Shown here one piece after another: positions 10,913 to 22,644 of a stretch of 64,000 nt of DNA. The DNA lies in contig OX336398.1 in NCBI GenBank assembly GCA_946902985.2, positions 234,132,556 to 234,196,555 of the forward strand, read 5' to 3'. Position 1 is the first letter of the stretch. Every line of letters starts with the position of its first letter. Under the pieces are notes generated by a model. That model was given only the letters and a program-made list of their open reading frames with translations, did not search any database and was not told the DNA's origin. Source of the DNA: Meconema thalassinum (lineage: Eukaryota; Arthropoda; Insecta; Orthoptera; Tettigoniidae). The position numbers were made by a program, and so were the translations under genes.

Positions 10913-11402
10913 TGTTTATGTTCGACCTTGACTATTATATGTTAGAAGACTGTACTATAATGAGGCTCATTATAACACTATTTTTCATTATGAAACAGTT
11001 TCTCCCACCAATCAGAGCTCAAGAAGCAGTTGTTTGACTAATTAGATAATTAGATGCACTGAGTTCCACGGCCTTCTAATTTAAATTTCACTGCCTGGCC
11101 TAGTGTCATAGTAGGGTAATCGAGGAGGCCATGGTCAATTACAAGGCATTCTTTGTGTCTCATGTGCTCTGTTCAGTACATAAAACTGGCGAAATCTCGA
11201 CAGATATTTATGAATATTTATGTTCAAACATAAAATAGTTATAATAATTATCGTCGAACATAAACAGTCGTATGCAACTCGCCTATAATGGTAATTAAGA
11301 CATTCGTAAGGAAATTATAAAACTCGCATACGCTCGCTTTATAAACATTCTTGTGTCTTAATTATTGCCATTATAGGCTCGTTGCATAATGTACTATTAC
11401 AT
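10913..11402 (-). mobile_element. Repeat G: non-autonomous DNA-element-like repeat
   Basis: Matches 32398-32870 (plus), 43045-43400 and the split copy at 44776-45826. The 5' terminus, read on minus, is TAGTACATTATGCAACGAGC. Near that end an internal inverted repeat pairs CCTATAATGGTAATTAAGAC (11283) with its near complement at 11353-11378. Inside is a second short hairpin (TCATAATGA/TCATTATGA type). There is no coding capacity. It is probably a MITE-like element, superfamily unknown. Confidence 0.6.
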
Positions 11403-11639
11403 AATGAAACAAGATGTTCAGTAAAGAAGATATAGCCTACTTTCTCCTAAATGTATGAGTATAGTTATAACTCGTTGTTATTATCAAAGAGTATAATAGA
11501 ACTATTCTTTGTTGAAGACCTTAGAAACGATTTACCTCTACCAAACGCCACAACCTAGATAAAAACTGCTACCATCATTGAAGAAAGAAAGAAAGATAAG
11601 AAGTATCTAAAGAATGTTATGGATCTGGAGACATAATCG

Positions 11640-11860
11640 ACCGGACTGGCGGCGTGGCTCAGCGGTAACGTTCTCGCTTGCTGGACCGTATGTTTCAGGT
11701 TCGTATCCTGGCGCAGTCAGCTGGCATTTGAGGGTGCACAAATGCGAGGGAGCCGTGTTAGTAGATTTACTGGCACGTTAAAGATCCCCTTCGGGACAAA
11801 ATTCTGGCACCCCGGCGTCTCTAAAAGCAACAGTAGTTAAAAGGGACGTAAAACCAATAA

Positions 11861-11909
<49 letters not shown>
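11640..11909 (+). mobile_element. SINE family C with (TTA)n tail
   Basis: The head GGCGTGGCTCAGCGGTAACG and GGTTCGTATCCTGGCGC are tRNA-like A and B boxes. The body holds GCTGGCATTTGAGGGTGC, AAAGATCCCCTTCGGG and AAAAGGGACGTAAAACCAA. A perfect 9-bp TSD ACATAATCG flanks it (11631-11639 and 11910-11918). Other copies: 41780-42008 (minus) and 62770-62985 (plus). Confidence 0.85.
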
Positions 11910-11911
<2 letters not shown>

Positions 11912-12094
11912 ATAATCGGCCTGACGCGGGCAACATCCAACTTTGAGTTGAGGCATGTCTTTACACGTCTGGCTGCGTATGACTTTCACAACCCTAATTG
12001 AATTAACAAATCTTTCCATGACCCTACAGAGACGTGTGTATACCAACTATGTGGATATTTTCGATTGCTATTTGGCTGAAATAGAAGTATTAAT

Positions 12095-12375
12095 TAATAT
12101 CCTGAACTAGCACCAACGATAGAGTTCAGATACTATGTGAAATCGTTTTGTTCTTTACTTCAATTAACATTTTCAAATAACGCACAATAGGCTGTTACAA
12201 ACCCTTTAAAATAGAAAGTAAAAATGTATCGTAGTATCATCTTGTCATTCTTCAAATTCGATGCGCATAGAATGCAAATGGTATAGTAATCAATGGAGCC
12301 CCACGTAGACTAGTCGTGATATCTAGTGGTGAAATATCTAACAATATGATCCTAACAGAGCGAGTGCATTCTAGC
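12095..12375 (+). repeat. Interspersed repeat Q
   Basis: Aligns by eye with 45865-46160. Shared blocks are CTTCAAATTCGATGCG, TAGCACCAAC and the TAGACTAGTCGTGA / TAGACCAGTCATGA pair. No termini or coding frame. Confidence 0.55.
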
Positions 12376-12571
12376 GGCCAGAAGAAGAAACTTTTCAATA
12401 AAATCTGGTCGGCCTGCAGTTACCTTTTTGGCAGCTAGATGTCTCGAGTAAATCTGCTGGCGAATTATGTTTTAATTAAATATATATTTTACACCATAAT
12501 ATGCACAATATAACGCTTAATTTTAAAACATCTGAGTCATTACAAAACAATAAACATATAAAATTTCAAGC

Positions 12572-12637
12572 AAAAAAAATAGCTCTGATCGGGTTTGAAC
12601 CATAGGCATTTGAGCGATAGGCTAACGCTCTACCACT
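12572..12637 (-). tRNA. tRNA-like gene, 3' part, split by a LINE
   Basis: On the minus strand this gives the end of a D-arm (GGTAGAGCG), a degenerate anticodon region, a T-arm (GGTTCAAACCC) and a T-run at 12572-12580 that would end Pol III transcription. Its missing 5' part lies beyond the LINE at 14881-14900. Joining the flanks recreates a consensus A box and a length of about 70 nt. The acceptor and anticodon stems pair poorly, so it is a tRNA pseudogene or SINE head. No amino acid is assigned. Confidence 0.6.
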
Positions 12638-14874
12638 TTTTTTTTTCACTTTTTTTTCTATTAGCTCTTTACAGAATTACAGAATTTTCAGATATGATAA
12701 ATACCATACTAATACATCACAAGAAATCCAGATAGTGTCCATATTTATCGTACAATTGTCCACTTTCACTAAGCTTCCAACGCTCTTTTTGCAGGTGATA
12801 CCTGAGATCCAGGAAAGAGAAATGTTGATCATTGTCCATCACGAAGTGTACATATTGGCCCATTATCCACACAATGGCAGTCTGTTTAATTTGGGGGAAG
12901 GCGGTCACCGACAAACGACCCAACTTCCTGTCATCAAGGTCATCCGAGGGCACATTTAATAGTTGACATACTTTTCCCTTACACCACAGCCACGTGGAGG
13001 CAACTCGCGTGCATGATGTGAAGCGGTGTATCGCCGTATCAGTTTGACCACATATAGTACACCATGGGTAAGCTTCAAGATGGATGGTATATCGCCGTAG
13101 AGCGGTTGGGATGAGATCGTTGAGGAAGATAAAAACTTGGGAGTGTACAGCAGAAGAAATGGACATAGCCCCAAAATTTTTCCAAACAGTGGGCCAATGG
13201 ACATAGAGGGTGGTGGCCTCTATTCGCGGTTTGGAGTGTACCACTTGCCGCAACATGTTATAGATACTTTTCGTCGTTGGAACAATCCCTGATGGCATTT
13301 GGCGAACAGTTTCCAGAAGGTGCTGTTGATGGTCCCTAAATATCTTCGGCAAAGCTCTATCACAACCACGGGCTGTGTTTCGAATATCTTTGTATAGCGC
13401 TTTCGTAAAAGTGTCATGTTGGGAAAGAATGGTGATATCGTTCTTGCAGAGGAGTGCACGGCATTTCATGCCATGAGCTGTTAGCCCTAGCCCGCCTTGC
13501 CGGGATGGGAGATACAACTGTTCCCGTTGTACTCGGAACAAAAATCCTTGCCATATAAACCAACCTGTATATTTTGCCAATTGGCTCTCAAACATTTTGG
13601 GAAGTGGGAAAAGTTGTGCGACATACCATATTTTAGAGAGCGCAAACACGTTGAGGACCATGACCCGTTGCACTATATTGAGGTTTCTTTGACCAAATTG
13701 GATCAGGACTCCCCTAACTTTGGCAATGACCTTAGTCCAGTTAACTTGCACTGTGTCCAGAAGCGATTGCTTCCAGGTAATGCCAAGAATTTTCACCTCA
13801 TTTACTATCCGGAACCAGGGCTGTGGGGTAATCACTGAGTTAGTATTGAGCGGAAGCAAAGCAGTTTTCTGGGGGTTCGATTGTGCTCCAGAGGCGATAT
13901 GGTAGAGCTGAAGGACGCTATCGATTTGGGAGATGTCTTCTTCATTGCGGATCAATATTGATACGTCATCAGCATAGGCGCACATTCCAAAAACATGTGT
14001 GGACAGTTTGTAACCCTGTAGCTTCACCTGGGTAGTCCGAATGAACGGTTCAAGGCCAATGACAAAAAGTAGCATAGAAAGGGGACATCCTTGCCTAACT
14101 GATCGTTGTATTGGAATCAGAGGGGAAAGAAAACCGTTGACGAGAACTCTAGACGTAGCATTACAATTTATCATACGAATGTAGTCAATAAGGATTTCAG
14201 GAAATTCGAAGTGTTGCAAGACCATGTACAAGTATTCATGACTGATGCGGTCGAAAGCTTTATCAAGATCTAAGTTGAGAAAACTCATTGGCTCAGTGGG
14301 GAGCATTTCGGCTTTTAGGTGTAGGTCCCGTAGTATCGCTAAGTTTGTTAACAGAGTTCTTCCAGGAATACTGCAACATTGTTCATCACCAATGATATCA
14401 GGTAGAACAGTCTTCAATCGGCATGCAAGTACTTTGGTAAGGACTTTATAGTCACTGCAGAGCAGAGTAACTGGTCGGAAGTCACCAACTGCCATGGGAG
14501 AGGATGTTTTTGGTATGAGGACTATGGTACCCTCGTGATGTGATTGACAAAGAGCACGACGTTGGAGAATGGTACGCAGGACATGACAAAATTCTTTGCC
14601 AATGAGAGGCCAGAAGTGTTTATACATTTCATATGGCAGTCCATCAATGCCAGGTGAGCGGTTGTTTGGGAGTCGTTTAACCACAGAGTGAATCTCTTCA
14701 TCCGTAATATCCGCGCTGAGCAGAGTTTTGTTGTCCGGAGATAGTTTGGTACTGCAAGATGACAGCAATAGGGTCACCTGCTGTGGATCAATGGGAGCCT
14801 TAGCGTAGAACCGTTGATAAAATAATGATATTTCACTACGTATAGCGTCAGGGGAGGTGACGACACTTCCAGTA
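12638..14874 (-). mobile_element. Tx1/L1-like LINE, 5'-truncated, inserted in a tRNA-like locus
   Basis: A 2.2-kb insertion on the minus strand. It ends 3' in an A-rich tail (T-runs at 12638-12659 on plus) after a short 3'UTR of about 60 bp. ACCACT occurs at 12632-12637 and 14875-14880 as a 6-bp candidate TSD. The flanks complete one another into a tRNA D-arm. The endonuclease half is absent, so truncation happened during reverse transcription. The open coding region suggests recent insertion. Confidence 0.8.
12717..14874 (-). CDS. LINE ORF2 reverse transcriptase and C-terminal domain (N-terminus missing)
   Basis: An open frame of about 718 codons encodes the back part of a non-LTR retrotransposon ORF2 protein, which copies element RNA into DNA at a nicked target. 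Residue numbers count from a GTG at 14879. RT motifs in order: SPGIDGLP (75-82), LIPK (121-124), FRPVTLL (134-140), LDLDKAFDRI with the first catalytic Asp (203-212), VRQGCPLS (261-268) and the YADD active site (302-305). A CX2CX7HX4C zinc-knuckle lies at 607-623 (CTICGQTDTAIHRFTSC), typical of L1/Tx1-type ORF2. The AP endonuclease domain that should come first is missing. The GTG lies in the flanking duplication, so it is not a natural start. The frame is open through the catalytic core. Confidence 0.9.
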
Positions 14875-14880
14875 ACCACT

Positions 14881-14900
14881 GAGCTAATTGTGTCAACGAA
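14881..14900 (-). tRNA. tRNA-like gene, 5' part, split by a LINE
   Basis: Reads TAGCTCA on the minus strand immediately before the LINE junction, with an acceptor-like stretch before it. Joined to 12637 and below it gives the canonical A-box string TAGCTCAGTGGTAGAGC. Confidence 0.6.
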
Positions 14901-14920
14901 TATTGTTCTATATAAAATGA

Positions 14921-15229
14921 CTTACATAGAACTTGTTAGCAAATAGTGATTTATACTAAACGATTTCATCACTGGAGTATATTATTTATTTATAAAGCAT
15001 TTCATACAAAGTTTATTTATTTTATATCAGTACGCTATATTGCATGCAATACTCAAATTAGTGAAATATAAGTCAGGCACAAGATATCCGCTGCCATCTT
15101 GTCTTATTACTAAATCAGCTCAGCTTTTTAAAATCACGTCTGCACTATAGTATTACAAAATACACTTTTAATTTCGAACGTGCCTCTTCCTTTAGAACAG
15201 TTAAAACGATTCTCGGCTCGATAATCGGA
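14921..15229. other. Unassigned AT-rich stretch
   Basis: Nothing recognised between the tRNA-like/LINE locus and the Helitron-like repeat. Confidence 0.4.
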
Positions 15230-15730
15230 ACTGGTGGGTCCCGTGATATGGATTATAAAGTTTGCATAATTCGCACGGCCGCCATCCTGAAATGGTATAG
15301 CGGACGACCTTGTAGTTTGGTCACAAGACGCATCCTATACGAAGGTATGTTGTTACCAAATTTGGTAGAGATCGGATGATTTGGTTAGTCGTTATTTGAT
15401 TTTACGTTTTGAACGTTTGAGTGGCCGCCATTCAGTTTTAGTAAAGATGGCGGCGATATAAAACATGACACTGAGGTGTCCTTTGCTAGTGCTACCTTTG
15501 TACCAAATTTCGTTCAATTCGCATTCACCGTGTTCGAATTGATAGGGGGGGGGGACAGACATTCAGAGTACACACACTCACACACACACACACAGACACA
15601 CAGATACACACACACACAGACTCACACACACACATACACACACACAGACAGACACACTTTTTTCGCCCTGTGTTGATCTCATAAGTCTACTTTCATTTTT
15701 TGCAAAAATCGAAAGTAGGCTAAAAAATAG
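15230..15730 (-). mobile_element. Helitron-like repeat F2 subfamily, 5' end fragment
   Basis: On minus it begins with the palindrome CTACTTTC...GAAAGTAG, then ACTTATGAGATC, a long GT/CA microsatellite (15570-15660), a G-run (15545-15552) and a body matching 59860-60000. Markers are the complements of GCCGCCATC, TTTGGTACAGAGGTAGCACT and CACGGTGAA. The tandem core is mostly missing. The 66-aa frame at 15476-15676 is partly microsatellite. Confidence 0.6.
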
Positions 15731-15813
15731 TAGGGGTTTGATTAAGGCTCGTGATTGTAATGCCTGAAAAAAATACTAGCCTCGATAGTTTGAGTTATTA
15801 ATAGAACATTTTA

Positions 15814-17000
15814 AGACTATTTTCAATTTTGAAAAAATAGGCTTATGAGATCACCTTTTGTCTGTGTGTGTGTGTGTGTGTGTCCCTAATAACTGCCATA
15901 CGGCTGGAGCTATTTCAATGAAACTCGGTAAGTTCGTAGCACTACTCCGGGTGACCTCGACCGTGCCCTTCAAATTTTGTTACGTCTCACCAATCCAACA
16001 TGGCGGACGTGCGAAATATTTCACAGGCATTCTATATCTCTGAAACTGTTAGCGGTATCACCCTGAAATTTTGTACGGAGATAAAGGGCACTACTGAAAG
16101 TTCATCTATAAGACTTTCAAAAACCAGTTAACTACAAAGCGAACATGGCGTCCAAGCGAATTAAAATGTTAATAGACCTTTCTCGCGATTTAATGTTCCG
16201 AACACAATGGAATCTGGTACAGGAAATGTTTATACACATTGTAATGCACTGGTATCCAATTTAGTTGAATTGTTTACATAACCTCAAAATGGCGGCTGTG
16301 CGAATTTTAAAATTAAGTTTTTATTTCGTGTGTGGTAATCATGCGATCGAAGTGAAAGTTTGAATAATCAACATACGCAATAATTTTCCTTTAATGGTAC
16401 ATGACTCTATGGCCTACACATTTAACAATCCAACATGGCGACCATCCGAAATATTTAGACGGCTCTGAATATCTACGAATCTATTATAGCAATCAAACTG
16501 AATTTCTTTATGATCATAGGGGCTATGAATATAAGTTCACCTATAGGACATCAAATAACCTGGTGATCCCTAATCCAACATGGAGGCTACGCGAAGTATA
16601 AATATTCACATGGACGTTTCTCGCAATTTAACCGTCCTAGTGCAGTGAAACTTGGTACAGTAAATCCTTATACGAATGTTAATCCACTGGCATCTAATTT
16701 ATTTCAATTGTTTCCATAACCACAAGATGGCAGCCGTGTGAAATTTTAAAATCTCCTTGTTACTTCTTGTGTCCTAATCATGCGATTGAAATTTGAATGC
16801 TACACGTACACAATAATCTTCATGTAACAGTACATAACTCATGGACCAACATATATAAAATCCAACATATTTAGTCGGTTCTCAATATCTACGAATCTAT
16901 TACAGCAATCAAACTGAAATTTTGTATGTTCATACTGGTAGTTAACATAAGTAGGATATATGAAAATAGGCTGCATAGTTCTTCACGGAACTACTTGTTT
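15814..17000 (+). mobile_element. Helitron-like repeat F, copy with both ends
   Basis: The 5' palindrome (CTATTTTCAATTTTG...AAAATAGGC), CTTATGAGATCACC and a (GT)n tract are followed by tandem units of about 290 bp with AACATGGCGG motifs. The 3' end holds the hairpin TAGTTC-TTCACG-GAACTA followed by CTTGTTTT. The same 3' hairpin recurs at 39090-39120 and, diverged, at about 50630 and 61510. It is non-coding. The Helentron-like assignment is inference. Confidence 0.6.
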
Positions 17001-19560
17001 TAAGATTCATTAATTGTCAAAAAAATGACAAAAACTTGAAGAATGAAACTGATAAAGGAAACACAGACTTGCTTACGTATGGAGCGACCAAGATTGTGTA
17101 TAAAGAAGTATTTATAAGCAAGTATAATGGTGCGAGCAAAGTTAGCTGAGGTTGCCGGCAGGCAGGCGCTAAGTATACCGACCCTCCCAGTCGGAAAATA
17201 GGGTATTATGTAGGTACACAGTTCACCGGCGAGGAAATACAAACAAGGGAAAGTTGAATTATTTCTTTTCCTTTCTAAAAGGCAATGTTTTAGGCAGTAT
17301 TCTAATATACTCAGGATATTGAATGTGACAGGAATGATTTTATTCCCCACCAAGGATGGATCCCTAAGCGAGAAACCAAATGCCCCCAGAGTGGACAGAG
17401 ATAAGGTGCCTTCAGAGCTTTTAGTACGATTATTGTTATTAGTAGAAATTACTAGAAGGAAACAATATTGTTGCATTTAAAGTAAGCTAAACTTTTATCC
17501 AGCAGAGTGCCGACTAAAAGTTTAGAACGGTGTAAGAAACCCAAACCTAACTTAGACAAAAGCACAATTCAAAGTAGTACATCGTAAGACAAAGCAGGAA
17601 TCGCTTCAAGTAGGAAGCTGGCTGAGAAAGCTACACTTGCCTTTAATGATTAACAAGAAATAGCTTATGGGCAATGTTAGCAGAAGTTTTGCTATAAACA
17701 CAACAAATGATTGAATTTGTAATAAACTTTGCATTCAGTACTCATGATTATTTCTTTGAATACAGAAGGCAGTTCGAGACAAATGGGGAAGGGAAGGCTA
17801 TAGCTAACAGCTCTTTGAGCAATAGATAATAATAACAAGATTTATTAAATTTAGTGAAGCATTTAAAGAACAAGAATATTCAGGTCTCAGACCAATTTCT
17901 TTGATTAAAGGAAGAACTTTTTGACTCGAGTGGTCAGTATAAAACCTAACAAAGTTTAACAAGAAACTTTACAAAATGTATAGATATTTTGTTAGATTGG
18001 TTAAGTAGAGTATCAATTCTTTATTAGAATGCCTTTGTAATAAAGCGAAAGAAGATTTAAACAAATGATTTTAAATTCCTGGTCACAGCAGCAGAGGAAA
18101 AAGATTAAAAGGTGGATTTATAACAACTTCGATTATTGAAGCAATAATTATGATGTGTTAAATACAAATTGGGGATGTCACTTTAGTGAAGTCTTGATTA
18201 CATAAGAAAAGATACAAACGTTTTGACAATTGGGAAATAACGAATTCAAACTTCCTGAACGCAGCAGGAAAATGAAAGTGCGGATTTAAATGTGGATTTA
18301 TAACCACATAGAGTATTTATACAGTAATTACCAGATGTAATACATGAAAAAATGGGAGGGAGCCTATTTATAGGCAAAGCCTCAAAGTAGATTGCAAGAA
18401 AATCATTTAAATTACACTAAATTGTTAGAATTAGGAAAATTGGGGTTATATGAAATGGGGAATCAAATTCTGGTCGATTTTACTGTTTCGAACGGAGCGC
18501 GGGGCGGATGACAGCCACACGATTACCTTTCATAGCACTGACAGTTTTGTAGGCCATGAGTGAAATGTCACTATTGCAGTTTACAGTTCAATTTGAGTTG
18601 AAAGTTAGCAGTAATTTGACGTTCTAGAGTATAGTTTTTCACTGTTTAGAGTCTATTGCAAATGGAAGTTTCTAGAGATTTAATTATAGTTGAATAGGGC
18701 TAGTAGGAAATCCCACGAAAGAAGCAAACTTATGTTTTCAGCCAGCTGTGAGTTTAGCCGAATTCCCTCGGTGGAGAGAATGTATCCCCCTTATTTCGCA
18801 CAAGAAGTACTAGGTTTGCATGACTTTCAATGGCAAGCTTAGTTAGTTTAAGAAAGCCAAAGACATTTCCCACGTAGGGCAGTTAGGAGATTGCACAATA
18901 ATGAGAAAATTTAAATACTGCCGAAAGTATTCATTAAAAGTTTTTGGACTAGTTTAAAACCCTTAAAATGTAGTTTAAAACACTTTGGATGGTTACTTAT
19001 CTTCTCATTGCAGCGTAGTTGATGTTTACGGCCAGCCGTTACACAAACTTGAAGACATGGCGTCAATTTGAAAGTTCAACAAATGATTGAAAAGTAAGCT
19101 TCTCCTGAGAAGAGAGCTGAACTGTCACACTATAGCCCCATAGTAGGAATGAACGAGATATCCAAACACTCGGATAGCCAAAGCGGTGAGGGGAAGGGAG
19201 GGAGAAACAAAGGAACAGATACATAGTAAGTAACATAAGAAAAACAAATTGTACAAGATAAGCATTAAATAAAAGAAGTTGAAATCTTCATGGAGATTGT
19301 AGAGTTTGACGACGATCCCATCTGCTTGCTTGGAATGAATCAGTTCTTGGGACTACTGGGTCCAATGCTTCAACAGGCTGTAACGGTTTCTATTTTGCTC
19401 CACGTTGAGCGTCAAATGTAATGCTTTCTCCACGTTGGGATGACAAGTGAAACGGGTTTCCTTTGCTCCACGTTGAGCGTACAAGTGAAACGGTTTCCTT
19501 AGCCCTCACTGTGAAATATTTACTCTGCCTAAGATATGTTGTTTTAATGGGCGCCAAGAC
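17000..19560. other. Long unassigned block, possibly interior of an LTR element
   Basis: No recognised coding region. The 158-aa minus frame at 17000-17476 has several hydrophobic stretches but matches no family I know. A degenerate direct repeat sharing CAGCAG and GTGGATTTATAAC occurs at about 18085-18130 and 18262-18310. If 19560-20719 is an LTR, this would be its non-coding interior on the minus strand. Confidence 0.35.
19380..19505 (-). repeat. Triplicated CAACGTGGAG motif
   Basis: CTCCACGTTG occurs at about 19400, 19430 and 19470, two of them followed downstream by AAGTGAAACGG-type sequence. The period is irregular, about 30-40 bp. Minus-strand reading gives CAACGTGGAGCAAA, close to sequences that often follow primer-binding sites of insect Ty3/gypsy elements. 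Confidence 0.55.
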
Positions 19561-20719
19561 CTCAACGCTATGTTAAAATCTAAATTTATATTTAACAACA
19601 CCTATCTCTGGTAGAACACCTTCAAGAATCTATTCACTCAGATCGTGGTATGATTTGATCATTAACCCAACAAACAATTGAATCAGGAGAAGGAATTTGG
19701 TCTATATCTAATGCTACCTTCTGAAAGCAAAGATTGCATGGTTAAAAGAAATGAATGTATTATATAAAACAAGTATTGCAAAATTAATAATAAAAATAAG
19801 TTTAAAATTTAAATTGGAGCGTTGCGATTTGAATATTACCGCTAGAAAATTACGTGAAAACGGAGTCGGATAAATTACTGATTTTACTCTTATTCCCAGG
19901 CTATGAAGTTACTGAAATACTGAAAAGAGACGAGAGATTACGTAGTTCTGAGTCATTCGCGCTTACCACTGGAAATTGCCGAAGCATTTCCCTCGTACTG
20001 GATGTAGAAGAGAGCTTCCCACAGCCTCCTGGACGTCGTAATCTTCTTCGTTAGTTGATGAGATACTTTTAGATATGATAACTGTATGGTCCGAACATCG
20101 GAGCCAATCACCCGTACAACCACACAGGTTAAGTTTTACAAAGATAGTCGCCTTGCCTCCACGGCGCGCAAACCATATATGCACATCTCGCCTCCCCTCT
20201 CTGGACCCGGCTTCTTCTCGCCCGCTCTCCTCTGATTGGCTGGGCCACCACGCGCTACCCCCTCCTCAGGGTCATTACACTCGGCGCGAGGATGATGTCG
20301 ATTGCCGTTCCAGACTATTTCGCCTTTTCTTGAAGCAGCAACCCAGGCTTGCGTCATGCTTCTTGACAAGAATAAGCCTGTGGCCGAATTCCCCGTGACT
20401 CATCTCTCTCATAATACCCTAACTGACAAAACTCCGTAAAATTCCGTAATCATATAATTTTCTTACGATAATGTTGTTCGTAATAATTTGCTTGATAGTG
20501 TTATCTATAACATAGAAAACCTATCTGATTACTTATAATTTTATAAAAAATGCTCCAAAGAAATACCTTAATAATAATATTAAGTTAATTATAAGTTAAT
20601 AATAATAATAAGTTACATGAAAACTTCTCTTGGCTGAACAATTTGCCGCGTAAATAAATATAGAATGGCTTCCTACTGACTTATGCCAGTGGCGTAAAAT
20701 CCCCTCGAAAAACACGTTA
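19560..20719 (-). mobile_element. Candidate long terminal repeat (single copy)
   Basis: On minus, a possible LTR starts TGTAACGTGTTTTTCGAGG at 20719 and ends TTTTAACA at about 19572. TTGGCGCCCA follows about 14 bp later as a possible primer-binding site. The interior includes a GC-rich zone with CCAATCAG and a TATATATGG box at 20170-20180. No second LTR copy is in the window, so this could also be a host CpG-rich promoter or unrelated sequence. Confidence 0.35.
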
Positions 20720-20944
20720 CATGGCTACCGCTTGGAGAGCTGTAGGGAAATCTACAAGGGAATTGCACATCTGAAAGAAACTTTCAAAGGGATAAGCATA
20801 TGCACAGAGAAACTGAAATACATGGAAGGTCCCTGTTGATGTCTACGAGAAGGGAAATAAAAGAACGTGAATGAAAAGGAAGAAAAGCAAAGAACAGTGT
20901 ATGCTAACTCTAACAAGACGTATATTCCATAGAATATACCATAG
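20720..20944. other. Unassigned stretch
   Basis: No gene recognised; the short minus frame at 20752-20952 has no domain features. Confidence 0.35.
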
Positions 20945-21052
20945 CCACACAATTAACACCGGTTATCAGACAGATTCTACACACGCCCAAAGTTCACGGG
21001 GCTACATGACCGCGTTGTCGCAGCCCCTAAACTAAGGAACCGACCAACCAAT
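20945..21052 (+). mobile_element. SINE family B, 3' tail only
   Basis: Contains AACACCGGTTATCAGACAG, TTCTACACACGCCCAAAG, TTGTCGCAGCCCCTAAAC and a short AACC-type end. Confidence 0.75.
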
Positions 21053-22020
21053 CTATTTCGGCGAAGAAAAAAGCGAAATTTATTGGCAATTTCTATTCAT
21101 TACTTTTTTAAATATTCCATGCCCCTCGTTAACATTTGAACTTGTGAACATGACAGTCACGCTTTGTACAAGCCAAACCTGGAATAGAAAAAGTACACAT
21201 TCCAAAGGTGACTTATATGAACACCCTGCGGTCACTGACACTTGTCGGAGGGTAAAACCCTATTAGGATATTGTCCATCTCCTGGAAGGGTGCTGGGGTT
21301 AACTCCAAGGCTACCAACAATGTCTGCAAGTCGCTATTTTAGGAACTTTTCCAATATTCAGTCGTAGTTGAGAATTAGAGATGTGTCTAACGACAACAGG
21401 ACAGTGTTCATTCCATAGCCAAATAATGTTCAACTGATGGTCTGATGTATCTGATTCTAAACATTTAATTTGTAAATATTGTAATGTGCAGGGAGATTGG
21501 GAGAAACTATACACGGTGTCTAATCATTCTTTAACCATTTATAGGGCTAAACCACTTATGTGGTGAAATGAATGTGAATGCAATAATAATAATAATAATT
21601 ATGTAGTATCAGCCCTCACTGAGATTTTTTAAGAGTCAGATTAAAACAGTATACGTTAATTTTAAAGAATAAACCGTTTGTCTTATATGGTTGGCAAATC
21701 TGGTTAAGGATTAAAGTCGGATTGTTCGAGTGGTGTTATCTCGTCGTTAGACGGGCACGCAGACATTTTACTGTGGCAATGTAGACTTAAGTACTTGTTA
21801 AATGGACTTGCTACATTGCATCACACCTTAAACTTCACTCGTTTTACAGCACGGCGGGAAGACTTAAAAATAACCACACAAATAAGGTTGTTGCTTGGGA
21901 ATGTAACCCCAGGCGTTAAGACTCGTTTACACGGCCATAAAACAGTTCTACTGAGAACACTACCGCAATCTCGCCAAACTCTCTTACAGGCAGTTTCACG
22001 CCGTAGCTGTATTTATAACT
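21053..22020. other. Unassigned stretch
   Basis: No coding gene or known repeat recognised. A short AAT run lies near 21580-21598. The frames at 21311-21514 and 21795-22025 have no motifs. Confidence 0.4.
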
Positions 22021-22076
22021 TATAAGGTGTATCAAAATGAATATCGGGATTTTAAGGCTTTGTAGTATTTATTTCA

Positions 22077-22559
22077 AAGTCGCTTCCATAGCGTAGCGGT
22101 CAGCATGGTTAGCTGCCGCCCCGGAGGTCCTGGGTTCGACTCCTGGCTCTGCCACGAAATTTGAAAAGTGATATGAGGACTGGAACGGGGTCTACTCAGC
22201 CTCGGGTGGTCCAAATGAGTAGAGGGGGTTTGATTTACTCTTCAGTAATCCCCGAAGGGGTTTTCCGTGGTTTCCCACCTCGTCTTCGGGAAAATGCCGG
22301 GATGGTCCCTACTGTAAGGCCACGGCCGCCTCCTACCCTCTTCCTTGCCTATTCATACCAATCTTCCCTTCCCATCCCTCATGAGGCCCCTGTTCGCTTT
22401 CCAGGTGAGGCCGCCTGAGAGAGGTGCTTATCACACCTCCCCAGTTGTATCCACCCCGACCAAGTGTTCCCAGCTCTAGTAAACTACCTAGTGGGGCGTT
22501 TCGTCGCTGAGGCCGTGGGAAACACCAACCTGGAGGGTAAAATTGACCAAAAAGAATGA
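22077..22559 (+). mobile_element. SINE family A inside a mariner TIR region
   Basis: Head GCGTAGCGGTCAGCATGG, B box GGTTCGACTCCTGGCTCTGC, body CGGCCGCCTCCTACCC and a distal domain like 7516-8021. AGTATTTATTTCA (22064-22076) and AGTATTTATTACA (22560-22572) form a 13-bp TSD with one mismatch. The SINE therefore landed after the mariner was in place. Confidence 0.85.
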
Positions 22560-22644
22560 AGTATTTATTACACACGTGTTCGTGCTTGTGCGCATGCGCA
22601 TACACTGGTTCCGCTGTCTTCCGTTAGAAGCGCTAGTAGCCAAG

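Noticed and set aside
12735..13838. Plus-strand frames of 74-113 aa under the LINE
   Set aside because: Antisense shadows of the 720-aa reverse-transcriptase frame.
14877..14879. GTG as a start codon for the RT frame
   Set aside because: It lies in the ACCACT flanking duplication, outside the LINE; the real protein start was lost by 5' truncation.
17000..17476. 158-aa minus frame with hydrophobic segments
   Set aside because: No family motif, and AT-rich context; kept as unassigned rather than called a gene.
20075..20398. Host gene promoter or first exon in the GC-rich block
   Set aside because: Overlapping short frames lack motifs and splice evidence; an LTR explanation is at least as good, so no gene was called.
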